The notes under the pieces: generated by a model
The model's input: the letters and a program-made list of their open reading frames with translations, nothing else
Database searches by the model: none
Told to the model about the DNA's origin: nothing
Made by a program: the position numbers and the translations under genes
In this document: one piece after another, positions 10,545 through 20,378 of the stretch
Numbering within the stretch: position 1 is the stretch's first letter
Layout of the letters: every line of letters begins with the position of its first letter
DNA from: Planctomycetota bacterium
GTDB lineage: Bacteria; Planctomycetota; B15-G4; SIAN01
DNA length: 64,000 nucleotides
Reading direction: 5' to 3'
Assembly: GCA_028289345.1 (NCBI GenBank)
Contig: JANQQL010000033.1
Coordinates: forward strand, 992,001 to 1,056,000

Positions 10545-12203
10545 TCAGCGCTCGGCGCCTTTCTGCAACTCCGCGGCTCGTTGCTTGTGTTCCCCCGCGA
10601 GCGCCTCCCAGCGCCTTCGCCCTTCGTGGTCGGCGGCCTGCCCGGCGAGCTGAGTCAGACTCTTGCACACCTGATGCATCCGGCGGTGATGCCGGACCGG
10701 GTCGACGCTGAGCCGCCCTTCCACTCCGATGTCCGCGCACACCTCCAGATACCGGGTCAGGGCTTCTCGGTACGCTTCCCCCCCGGCGGTCGCTTTCGCT
10801 CCCCGCAGAACGACCAGCGCTCCTTTCGCGTCCTCTTCTTCGATCACCCGGACTTCAAAGAACTCACTCCAGCGAGTCTCGGCTCCAGAGAACCGCTTCG
10901 AGAGGAGAAACAATCGGCCGCGTTGGTCCGGCCGTGCAGAGGTCGCGTTGGCGAAAGGAATCATGGGCGGAAGCTCGAGATCCCACTCCAGCTGATCCGG
11001 CTTCTCGATCCCGAGAACCCCGAGTACCAACACGTCCTTCTTGCTCCGCGATTTCTGCGAGACCCAGGCGAGCCCCTCTTCGAAAGGGCGGGCCATCTTC
11101 TGTTCGATTCGCGTCCAGTACGAGGGATGAGCCACAAGGAATCCCAGCAGTCCCAACGAGAGTACGACTCCGACGATCGAGCGCTGAGCCCCCCGCGCCC
11201 ATCCCGCGATTCGCCAGACTCCCAGAGCCACGAGCAGCAGTTGGGCGGGCACGGTCGCAATGACGAACCGGTCGAACGCCGACACCGCGTGAGTCGAACC
11301 CACCCCGACGAAGAACAACCACGGCAAAGTCGCCCAGAGAAGCGTCAGCTGAGCCCGCTCCCGGTGCCGCCGCCACCCTTCCCAAACGCCGAGCACCATC
11401 AGTAACCAGGCGATCGAACGCAAGCTCCGGTGGACATGACCATAGGTCGGCAACACCCAGTCAACGCGCCATCCACTTCCCGTCCATTGCTCGCGAAACA
11501 CGAGGATTTCGGGCATTGCCTGTCGATAGAAGCTCCACACCGCCAGCGCGGCGAGTCCCGCCGGCAACACGAGCATGGCGGTCCGCTGCCAGCGTCGACC
11601 TCGTTCCTCGCGCTGGAACAAGCGAAGCCCGGCATGCACCCCCAGAACACAAGCCACCGGAGCCGCACTCAAAGACGTCGCCAGGAGTCCGAACAACGCC
11701 AGCGTGAGTGAAAGCAGCCAAACCACCCCACCCCGGGACCAGGCGAGTCCTTCCACCCAGAACAGCAGACAGCTCAAGAACACCACACATTCGTAGGCGC
11801 GAGCCACCCGGGAGTACCGGATCAGCAGCGGGCTGAGAGCCACCAGAGCCGCCGCCACGAACGCGACCTCTTTCCCGAACCAGCGCCGCCCAATCTCGAA
11901 AACCAGCGGTACCAGAGCGACCCCCACCAGCGCCGAGGGCAGCTTCAATGACCAGGCACTGTCCCCAAACAACGCCGCCCACCCGCGCAGGCCCAGCAAG
12001 TACAGGTGCATGGTCAACTGCTGAGTGTAATGCGAAAGGATCTCCCCCGGCGACCGAGCAATCCACTCCAGAGTGCCGAACTCATCGCCCTTGAACGACC
12101 AATCCGCAATCGTCCAAAGCCGCAACACCGCCGCCACCGCCGTCAAAGCGGTGACGAGAATCATCTCTCGCTTGCGCAACCCCAAGTCGGAACCAGTGTC
12201 CAT
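10545..12203 (-). CDS. Glycosyltransferase family 39-like integral membrane protein
   Basis: LRLWTIADWSFKGDEFGTLEW..HLYLLGLRGWAALFG.. N-terminal GT39/ArnT-like pattern and multiple TM helices. Confidence 0.8.
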   Translation of the reverse strand: MDTGSDLGLRKREMILVTALTAVAAVLRLWTIADWSFKGDEFGTLEWIARSPGEILSHYTQQLTMHLYLLGLRGWAALFGDSAWSLKLPSALVGVALVPLVFEIGRRWFGKEVAFVAAALVALSPLLIRYSRVARAYECVVFLSCLLFWVEGLAWSRGGVVWLLSLTLALFGLLATSLSAAPVACVLGVHAGLRLFQREERGRRWQRTAMLVLPAGLAALAVWSFYRQAMPEILVFREQWTGSGWRVDWVLPTYGHVHRSLRSIAWLLMVLGVWEGWRRHRERAQLTLLWATLPWLFFVGVGSTHAVSAFDRFVIATVPAQLLLVALGVWRIAGWARGAQRSIVGVVLSLGLLGFLVAHPSYWTRIEQKMARPFEEGLAWVSQKSRSKKDVLVLGVLGIEKPDQLEWDLELPPMIPFANATSARPDQRGRLFLLSKRFSGAETRWSEFFEVRVIEEEDAKGALVVLRGAKATAGGEAYREALTRYLEVCADIGVEGRLSVDPVRHHRRMHQVCKSLTQLAGQAADHEGRRRWEALAGEHKQRAAELQKGAER

Positions 12204-12374
12204 GCACTCGATCCTACGCCGATCCCGAACCGCCGCTCAGCAGTTCGTCCCGGATTTCAGAGAAACTCCCCAAGAGCCCCTCCGAAAGCAGATCCCTCCC
12301 GCGCCATAGCGGGTGACGCCACCATCATTCCCACTCGACCCGCGAGAGCCCCGGATGTCCGGTCGCCAGCCACA

Positions 12375-12690
12375 AACTCAGTACGCAACAACAACCCAAC
12401 CCATTCAGCCACCAACCCCACCGCACGCCCCCAATACGAAGTGAGAGGGACAGGTCCCCTAACACCGCCAGCCGCAAAGTCGGTGCGAACAACACCCAGC
12501 CGAGTCAGCCGACCAACCCCGCCGCACGCCCCCCAATACGAAGTAAGGGGGACTGGTCCCCTAACACCGCCAGCCGCAAAGTCGGTGCGAACAACACCCA
12601 GCCGAGTCAGCCGACCAACCCCACCGCACGCCCCCCAATACGAAGTGAGGGGGATGGATCCCCTGACACCGCCAGCCGCAGAATCGGTGC
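12375..12690. repeat. Tandem repeat, 102-bp period, three core copies with (g)GGGAC-GTCCC hairpin plus degenerate flanks
   Basis: 'caatacgaagt..' recurs at 12432, 12534 and 12636 (exact 102-bp spacing); cores at 12447-12458, 12548-12561, 12650-12663. Confidence 0.9.
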
Positions 12691-12695
12691 GCAGA

Positions 12696-12860
12696 GCCGG
12701 AGTGGATGCCATGGGTGGAGAGGGCATGTCGGAGGGCCCAGACTCCAAACCGAACGCCCACGCCAACGCGACGTGGGCCCGGAGATTTCAGCGGAGCTCC
12801 CCCGCAATCTCACGCTCAAGAGCGGAGCGGGCCCTCGCAACCCATGGCATCCACTCCGGC
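12696..12860. repeat. Long inverted repeat with perfect 20-bp arms
   Basis: gccggagtggatgccatggg (12696-12715) and cccatggcatccactccggc (12841-12860). Confidence 0.9.
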
Positions 12861-12905
12861 GACCCCACCCATCCCTCAGCAGAAACCCCCATCCCCCGAA
12901 CGAAG

Positions 12906-14462
12906 TCACCGAGGCCCCGAATAAACCCCCGTAAACTCCAACTCCCGCAAAGGCAAACTCCCCAAATCACTCTCCACCACCACCTTCCCCCGAAGAAACC
13001 GCATCTTCGGGACCCCCACCAGCCGAAGCCGCAGCTCGTACTTCATGCCCTCTTCCAAAGGCACGATCTCCGCTTCGAACAAGTTCTCGCCTTGCTCTGA
13101 AGTCACGGAAGCGGATCGGGGAACATAGGGCACCGCGGGATTCTGATTTTCGATCGAGTAGCCGCCGACGATTTCACCGAGTGACTCGATGTTGCCCAGG
13201 TCGAGAGTCGAGGATGTCTTGCGACGACGTTCCCCCAATGGACGGAACTGCACTTCGGGAAGGATCTCGACCGCATAGGTCAATCGACACTCTCGAGCCC
13301 ATTCGTGATCGAGGAGCAGCCGTACCGTCCCCTTGTGAATTCCGGGAGGTGCATCGGGGCGCACCTTCACCTCGACCATGTGGGCGACTTCGTCTTTGAC
13401 GCGCCGCAGGCGCCGGGACTCCACGTCGACGATTGGAGGCTCGGGCATCTGGAAACCGACGATGTCGAACTCGCCGATCACTGCCGAACTGACCCGAACT
13501 TTTTCGGACGGAGTCTTCGAGCGAATCACTCCATCGAAGCGCACCGACGAAGGCAGCAACGTCATCGGATCGTCGAGCGCCATGGAGACTTTGAGGGTCA
13601 GCGGAAAGTTGTGAGGATCGTTGGTGTAGACCCAGAACTTGCGAGACATCAAACCGGCGGTCAATCCCAAGGTGTCGACCGACACTCCGAGAGTCGCCTC
13701 CTCGCCGGGCGCCAACACACCGATGACGTCCTCGCGCCAACGCTCCCGAGGAACCCGTCCTTCCGGGAAGGTAATCTCGGTGATTCCGCAAGTGCAGGAG
13801 CGCCGAATGCTCTGCAAGAGCAGGTCGCCCTGGCCCTCATTGCGGAGAATGAAATCCGTTTCGAGTTTCTTTCCCCCAAGTTCATCTCCGAAGTCGTGGA
13901 CGAATCGATCCACGACCAGCTTGGGCTGGGGGCCTTCGGAGAAGATCCTCTCGGGGACCTCCCCGACGATCCGATCCTTGTCTTCTTCCGGCTCGACCAC
14001 GTTCAAGAGGACGGACAGGACCACCGGTTCTCCGACATCGACGTCCACTTGGATGTCCAGGGGGTGCTCTCCCGGTTCCCAAGCCGACCCGTCGAGCACC
14101 AAGACCAAGCGCTGCTGACCTCCTGACTCGACGGGAATCTGCAGCTCTTCTCCGCCACGCAACTCCAAGGCTCGCTGATCGCTAGAAGATTTCAGTGCAA
14201 AGCCCGCTCCTTCGGCGCTGCTGCGCAGGCTTTGAATGACGACATCGGAGTCTCCGCCATTGGTCAGCCGCAGTCGTCGGTGCAGTTTGCCACCCGACTC
14301 GAGGGTGATCTCGGCCGGGGGACGCACAAACCGGAGCCCGGACTCCGAAGCAATCGCAGTCGCCAACGGCGCCAAGCCGGCCGCCCTCGCCACAGGAAGC
14401 CTCGTCGAGGCGGGCCCCGCACCGGCGATGATCACGCCCAGGGTCAGTGCCCCAGTCCACAT
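12906..14462 (-). CDS. DUF1573-like secreted protein
   Basis: Start [19 protein letters not shown] at 14462 (14525 also possible); two segments of DUF1573 style, e.g. [43 protein letters not shown]. Confidence 0.75.
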   Translation of the reverse strand: MWTGALTLGVIIAGAGPASTRLPVARAAGLAPLATAIASESGLRFVRPPAEITLESGGKLHRRLRLTNGGDSDVVIQSLRSSAEGAGFALKSSSDQRALELRGGEELQIPVESGGQQRLVLVLDGSAWEPGEHPLDIQVDVDVGEPVVLSVLLNVVEPEEDKDRIVGEVPERIFSEGPQPKLVVDRFVHDFGDELGGKKLETDFILRNEGQGDLLLQSIRRSCTCGITEITFPEGRVPRERWREDVIGVLAPGEEATLGVSVDTLGLTAGLMSRKFWVYTNDPHNFPLTLKVSMALDDPMTLLPSSVRFDGVIRSKTPSEKVRVSSAVIGEFDIVGFQMPEPPIVDVESRRLRRVKDEVAHMVEVKVRPDAPPGIHKGTVRLLLDHEWARECRLTYAVEILPEVQFRPLGERRRKTSSTLDLGNIESLGEIVGGYSIENQNPAVPYVPRSASVTSEQGENLFEAEIVPLEEGMKYELRLRLVGVPKMRFLRGKVVVESDLGSLPLRELEFTGVYSGPR

Positions 14463-14623
14463 TCGAAACGTCACTCGCGTTCGACCTTTCCCGTCACCCT
14501 CTTCTTCCCTGCGCCGGTCCCGCAACGTCCGGACGACTCGCGGGTTTCGGTACGGGTTTCGAGGCAGCGCTGTTGGGGCCCTCTCATACCCCAGAGCGGC
14601 ACCCCTCGGGTAGTATCGGCGCC

Positions 14624-15280
14624 ATGGGACTCCTCAGAAAAACACACATGCCTCTCCCGGAAGAGGCTCTTCCGGGTCGCACGGAACCGCTGTCCGTGGC
14701 CGATCGCCATTTCGTCCTGGACGCGCCGCTCCGACCGGACCCATCCTGGGACTTCTGCCTGTTCGGCCTCGGTTGCTTCTGGGGCGCCGAACGGCGGTTC
14801 TGGCAACAGCGAGGCGTCCGATCGACGGCGGTCGGCTACGCCGGGGGCTTCACTCCCCACCCGACGTACGAAGAGGTCTGTTCCGGCCGCACCGGGCACA
14901 ACGAAGTCGTCCGGGTCAGCTTCGTCCCGGAGACGATCTCGTTCCCGGAACTGCTCCGGGTGTTCTGGGAAAGCCACGACCCCACTCAGGGGATGCGCCA
15001 GGGCAATGATGTCGGCACCCAGTACCGAAGCGGAATCTACTGGTCCACCGATGCGCAACGAGAGCTCGCGGAGCAATCCCGCGACGAATTCCAGGCACGA
15101 CTTCGAGAAGCGGGCCATGGTGAGATCACGACCGAGATTCTCCCGGCACCAGAGTTTTACTTTGCCGAGGACTATCACCAGCAATACCTGGCCAAGAATC
15201 CGGGGGGCTACTGTGGCCTTGGCGGGACCGGCGTTTCCTGTCCGGTGCCCGTGCTGAAAACGACGGACCCGGCCACGTGA
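14624..15280 (+). CDS. msrA: Peptide-methionine (S)-S-oxide reductase MsrA
   Basis: [77 protein letters not shown]. Confidence 0.95.
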   Translation: MGLLRKTHMPLPEEALPGRTEPLSVADRHFVLDAPLRPDPSWDFCLFGLGCFWGAERRFWQQRGVRSTAVGYAGGFTPHPTYEEVCSGRTGHNEVVRVSFVPETISFPELLRVFWESHDPTQGMRQGNDVGTQYRSGIYWSTDAQRELAEQSRDEFQARLREAGHGEITTEILPAPEFYFAEDYHQQYLAKNPGGYCGLGGTGVSCPVPVLKTTDPAT

Positions 15281-16884
15281 CCCTGATCTTTCTGTTCGCC
15301 CTCCAGGTCGTGCCGCCATTCATGGAATGCGCGGACGCGGTCGGCCTTTCGTTTCAACACGGGACCAACACTCCGTCTCCTGGAGAGCCTCACGCATTCG
15401 CTCCGGGCATCGCCGTCGCGGACTTCGATCGAAACGGATGGCAAGACGTCTTCGTGGCGGGAGGGGCCGGACAGAACGGGCGTCTTTTCCTCAACCACGC
15501 CGGGCTCTTCGTCGATCGCGCCAGGGAATGGCGCCTGGACCTGGTCAAGGCCGAAGGAACCGGAGCCATTGCCGGTGACGTCGACGGAGATGGTTGGCTC
15601 GACCTCTATGTCACCACGATCGATGGACCGAATTTCCTGTTTCGAAACACCGGTCAAGGCTTCTTCGACGACGTGAGCACGAAATCGGGAGCGGTGCTGC
15701 GCGGCGACCGGCCGTTCAACAGTCACGGATCCACGTTCGGCGACGTGGACAACGACGGGCACTTGGATTTGGTCACCCTGGACTGGGACTTTCCTGCCAC
15801 CGGCGGTGATCTGTTGTTCGTGAACAACGGCTTTGGCCAATTCTCGGAGCAGACCCGCAACCGTGGCCTGTTTCCAGAGTTCACCCTCCCCCGCGGATTC
15901 ACTCCCTCGGTCTTCGACATGGATCGGGACGGGTACAGCGACGTTCTCGTCGCCGGAGACTTTGGCACGAGCGAGTACTACGCCGGAGGGGCCAAGGGGT
16001 TCTTCGAACTGCTGGAAGACAACGGCACGGGAACCGACGAGAACGGCATGGGCTCGGCTCTCGGAGACTTCGACAACGACGGAGATCTGGACTGGTTCGT
16101 CACCTCGATCTTCGACGAAGACGGCATGCAGGATGGCAACTGGGGCATCACCGGAAACCGCCTCTATCGCAACGAAGGGAACCACCAGTACGTAGACGCC
16201 ACCGACCTGGCCGGAGTGCGCGACGGCATGTGGGGTTGGGGCTGTAGCTTTGCCGACTACAACAACGACGGGTTGCTTGATTTGGCCATGACCAATGGCT
16301 TCATCATTCCGGGAATCGGCAACCCCGATCCGACGTTCCTCACCGATCCAAGCCGGCTTTGGATCAACACGGGCGACTTTCTCCAAGGACCGAGCTTCGT
16401 GGAGGCGTCGGAAGAGGCCGGAATCGTCGACCTGGAAGACGGCAAGGGACTGGTGAGTTTCGACGCCGATCACGATGGAGACCTCGACCTCCTGGTCAGT
16501 GGCAACAACGCCCCGCTTCGTTACTTTCGGAACGAGCACAACCCGTCCCGGCAGGGATGGATCCAGTTCGACTTGCTGACTCCCGAAGGCCTTGCCCCCG
16601 ATGGCGTGGGAAGTTTGGTCCGTTTGCAGGCGGGTTCTTTGTCGATGACTCGTCCCGTGTTCGGCAACCCGTCGTTCCTGAGTCAGGAACCCCTGCGCGT
16701 CCACTTTGGGTTCCCGCCCGTGAAGTCCGTCACCGCGACAGTGGAATGGCCTGACGGTCGCCAAGACGTGTATTCCGGCCTGAAACCGGGGCGTCTCCAC
16801 CGCCTAGCGCCGCAACCGAGGTCTCTCCCTCGGAGTCGGAATCCGAACTCTTCCCCGAGGACACGCGGCCTGTTCGTGAAATGA
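15277..16884 (+). CDS. CRTAC1-like protein (FG-GAP/VCBS repeats with ASPIC/UnbV-like C-terminus)
   Basis: GTG start overlaps msrA stop (GTGA); FG-GAP repeats; C-term [52 protein letters not shown]. Confidence 0.85.
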   Translation: MTLIFLFALQVVPPFMECADAVGLSFQHGTNTPSPGEPHAFAPGIAVADFDRNGWQDVFVAGGAGQNGRLFLNHAGLFVDRAREWRLDLVKAEGTGAIAGDVDGDGWLDLYVTTIDGPNFLFRNTGQGFFDDVSTKSGAVLRGDRPFNSHGSTFGDVDNDGHLDLVTLDWDFPATGGDLLFVNNGFGQFSEQTRNRGLFPEFTLPRGFTPSVFDMDRDGYSDVLVAGDFGTSEYYAGGAKGFFELLEDNGTGTDENGMGSALGDFDNDGDLDWFVTSIFDEDGMQDGNWGITGNRLYRNEGNHQYVDATDLAGVRDGMWGWGCSFADYNNDGLLDLAMTNGFIIPGIGNPDPTFLTDPSRLWINTGDFLQGPSFVEASEEAGIVDLEDGKGLVSFDADHDGDLDLLVSGNNAPLRYFRNEHNPSRQGWIQFDLLTPEGLAPDGVGSLVRLQAGSLSMTRPVFGNPSFLSQEPLRVHFGFPPVKSVTATVEWPDGRQDVYSGLKPGRLHRLAPQPRSLPRSRNPNSSPRTRGLFVK

Positions 16885-17038
16885 ACGGTTCCACGGGTTG
16901 TCCGTGCCTGCAAGTCCCCGGAGAATATGGACAGCTTGCCAACAACTTTGGCACCGAGAGCCCACCCTCCCCTCCACTGACTTCGGGAGGACGTCTGGGC
17001 CCCCATTGGCGGAAGAACCATTGGAGCACCCCCTTTCC

Positions 17039-18793
17039 ATGAGAAGTTTGATCGCGGCCGGCCTCGCCGCCCTGGCGACTGCGCCCCTGGCCACGGCCCA
17101 AACCACCTGGTTCGTGGACTGCAACACCTGCCCCGACGTCGGATCCGGAACGGCTCTGGACCCGTTCTGCTCCCTGCAAGACGCGGTCACCCTCGCAGTT
17201 TCCGGGGACACCGTCTTGGTGCGTCCGTGCGTCTACAACGAGAACGTCGGCTGGGTCGACAAGGCAATCACGGTCCGCAGTGATGCGGACGGCGATCCCA
17301 ACACGATCGATCCGGATCCGGTCAACACCATTCTCGACGGAGGCCTCGCCAACACCGTGGTCTCCATGGTCAACGACCAAGGCTCGGTGCTGGAGGGCTT
17401 CACCATTCGTCGCGGCGGACCTCCCGCCGGAACTTCTGCCGCCGGTGGCATCTATGTCAGCGGAAGCCCCACCATCCGCGGCAACCGAATCATTCTCAAC
17501 GTCGGCTTTGCGGGCGGCATCTTCTGTGACCGAGGCTCGGCTCCCCACATCGATCAGAACATCATCGTGGCCAACTTCGCCAATTCCCAAGTGGCGACCA
17601 CCTTGGGCGGCGGCATCCAATGCATCGATGCCGACCCACTGATCGAGAACAACGTGATTTCGAACAACCGCGCCGTGGGAACGTTCGGCTTGGGTGGCGG
17701 AGTCTATTCCTCCCATCAGGTTCCCACTCCGGGACCATTCCTGAGGAACAACGTCATTGGAGAAAACGTGGCTGCTGATGGCGGCGGCATCTGGTCCCAG
17801 GGCTCCATCACCATTGAAGACTGCGTGATCGAGAACAACGTCGCGGGGACCTTGGGCGCCGGCGGAGGCATGCTCCTGGAGGCGTTTGGCGCCGATGTCC
17901 GCCTGAGCCGAAATCGTGTTCAAGGCAATACCGCAGGCAACGGCGGGGGCATCCGCTTCAACGGAACCGCCACGTTGCTCAGCAATCTGATCGTCGGCAA
18001 CACCGCGACAGTGGCGGGCGGCGGCATCGAATTGCTCGGCGGAGCTCCGATCCTCGCCAACACCACCATCGTCGCCAACGTCGCACTGCAAGGGGGCGGC
18101 ATTTGGAATCAGTCCGATGCCCAACTCCTGAGCTCCATCTTGCGAGACAACAACGCTCCGGCGGGACCGCAGATCTACGTCGAGAACAACTTTTCGTTCA
18201 GCGCGAACTTCTCGAACGTTCAAGGAGGAGAAGCGGACGTCTTCGTCGGCTCCGGCGCAACGATCAACTTTGGCGCGGGAATGATCGACGCAGATCCGCA
18301 GTTCGTCGATCCGCTGGCCGGTGACTTTCGCCTGCTCGCGGGCTCGCCTTGCATCGACACCGGAGATCCGGCGTTCTCGTTCTGTTGCGATCGGGACCTG
18401 GAGCAGGAGCCGCGCCTGATCGACGGCCTCCTGGACGGCGACCAGCGCGTCGACATGGGCTCGAGCGAGCGAATCAACGTGCGACTCACGGTCACCGGTG
18501 ACGCCACACCCGGGGGCACCCTCGAGTTCGCCGTCGATGGCCCGGCCGGGTTGCCGAGCCTTCTCGCCCTCGCCTCGGAATCGTCGGACTTGTGTTTGCC
18601 ACCGTTCGGCTGCTTGGGATTCCCCGTGTCGGCACTCCTGACCACGATCCCCCTTGGCGAAACTCCGGCCTCCCTCTCCTTCAAACTCCCGGGTACCTTC
18701 CCGACACCCGGTCTGCTGGTGGCCCAAGCGCTGTCGGTTGCTGGGGCTTCGGTCGGCAACTTGACCAACCCAGTGGTTTTGGAAGTGGAGTGA
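17039..18793 (+). CDS. Secreted right-handed parallel beta-helix protein
   Basis: Signal peptide MRSLIAAGLAALATAPLATAQ; repeated NNVISNNRA..GGG / GNTATVAGGGIELLGGAP motifs. Confidence 0.85.
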   Translation: MRSLIAAGLAALATAPLATAQTTWFVDCNTCPDVGSGTALDPFCSLQDAVTLAVSGDTVLVRPCVYNENVGWVDKAITVRSDADGDPNTIDPDPVNTILDGGLANTVVSMVNDQGSVLEGFTIRRGGPPAGTSAAGGIYVSGSPTIRGNRIILNVGFAGGIFCDRGSAPHIDQNIIVANFANSQVATTLGGGIQCIDADPLIENNVISNNRAVGTFGLGGGVYSSHQVPTPGPFLRNNVIGENVAADGGGIWSQGSITIEDCVIENNVAGTLGAGGGMLLEAFGADVRLSRNRVQGNTAGNGGGIRFNGTATLLSNLIVGNTATVAGGGIELLGGAPILANTTIVANVALQGGGIWNQSDAQLLSSILRDNNAPAGPQIYVENNFSFSANFSNVQGGEADVFVGSGATINFGAGMIDADPQFVDPLAGDFRLLAGSPCIDTGDPAFSFCCDRDLEQEPRLIDGLLDGDQRVDMGSSERINVRLTVTGDATPGGTLEFAVDGPAGLPSLLALASESSDLCLPPFGCLGFPVSALLTTIPLGETPASLSFKLPGTFPTPGLLVAQALSVAGASVGNLTNPVVLEVE

Positions 18794-18962
18794 TCCTTGG
18801 GGTCAGGTCCTGTCCTCGGGCGACAAGGGAGAAGGTGTCGTCGCGTGGACGCTCAAAGGGCACCGGTTCGCCGAAGGGTGGAGTGAGTCGCTTCGCGCAG
18901 ACCAAACGCGACCTCAGCCCGCGGAACAATCAGGCCCCGCCGAAAAGAGTGAGTCACCATCA

Positions 18963-20158
18963 ATGATCTTTTCTTGGCTCCAGTCACTCTTCCACTCATT
19001 CTCCGGGCAAAGCGACAGAATCCTGCTCGAGCAGTTCTACAGTTCGCTCGAATCCCGGCTCGAACTTCGAGACCCCGATGGCGACAAGTCCGAGGCCGTG
19101 GACGCCATCCAACAACTCCTCCGGGAAGAACCAAAAAGCTGGACTCGCGCCTACCGGGCGGAAGTCAAGATGTTCGAGCTTTTGACCCCCGCCGCTTTGG
19201 AGGTCGAGTTCCAGCGACGCTTGGCGGAGGGCCAGTCGGTCTTCGATTCGTATCGGTCGGACTTCTACGATGCCGCGACGCTGGACTTGAGCGAAGAGGA
19301 ACGAGAATCTCTCTACCTCAAACTGCTGGACGACCTGCAGTGGCGCTACACGGTTCGAGAGGCGGAACGTTCCAGCGTTCGAATCTCCAAGAGGGGGCGC
19401 CTTTTGGTGTTCGCCATTTCCGTGGTGATCGCGGTGGCTGTCCTCCAGTACCTCCAGTTCAAGGGGCAATCGAGCCGGGTGATCCTGGCCGCCGTTGCGG
19501 GCCTCTTGGGGGGCTGCTTCAGCATGCTGCTGGGAATGAAGCAACTGGACAAGCTTCGCTTCGAACAGTTGCGCGTCACCGAGAAGCTCGTCGAGCCCAT
19601 TGGTCGCGCCTGCATTGGCCTGATGGCCGGCGTGTTCGTGTACTTCTTTTCCCTTTCCGTCGTGGCCCCCGAGTTCCTGCAATTGGCTCGGCCGGAGTTC
19701 TCGACCAAGGGGGCAGTGCTGGATGCGGCGCGCAGCAGGATGGATGTCTTGCTACGTTGCCACGCCATTGGCATCCAGGCCAGGTCGCCAAACACGGGAG
19801 CGGCGGAAGAGGCCGAACTCGTCCAAGCACCCACCGATGACCAGATCGAGACACTCGTCGATCTCCACAGCGAACATCTCGAAACCCTGTTCGCGCTATC
19901 GCGCGCCGGCGCTCAGATCGACGTCGACGGACAGATCGTGGCAAGCCTCCAAGCCCACGTCGACCTCGATCAGGAAGCAGAGTGGCAGCGGGGTTCGCCG
20001 AAGACCTGCTTGAGATCTTGCGCGGGGGTCGCGCCGGCCCGGAAGAAATGGCCTCGATCATCATCCTCGCGTTCTTCGCCGGTTTCTCCGAGCGCATGGT
20101 GCGGAACCTCCTTCGCCAAGGCGAAGAGCGCATCGCCGGCGATCCGGGCGGCAAATAG
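18963..20158 (+). pseudogene. Multi-TM membrane protein, frameshifted at a G-run (about 19990-19993); C-terminus in another frame
   Basis: Frame-0 ORF gives a coherent protein to ..HVDLDQEAEWQRG; the -1 frame continues FAEDLLEILRGGRAGPEEMASIIILAFFAGFSERMVRNLLRQGEERIAGDPGGK* ending at 20158. Confidence 0.75.
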
Positions 20159-20378
20159 ACAGGAACGGAACGCGGAAAGGTTCACTCACCGAATCCCAAA
20201 TCCGGCGCAACCCGCCGTCCGGAAAACCCGTCCAAAGCCCGAATTGCCCCCGCCCGCCGGGGGAGCGGGTGCGCGAACCGAGCCAAGCCCTGTTCGGAGT
20301 CCGACCTGGGGCTACACTCATCGCCCACTCGCGCGTGGTGCGGGAAAAACCACAAGGGTTTCACGAGAGGAATAGGGA

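Noticed and set aside
12375-12690. Possible CRISPR array
   Set aside because: The 102-bp period is repeated throughout its length with no unique spacers, and no cas genes are present.
18795-18810. 'ggggtcaggtcc' (also near 37566) as a dispersed REP element
   Set aside because: Two short partial matches only; insufficient within this window to support a repeat family.
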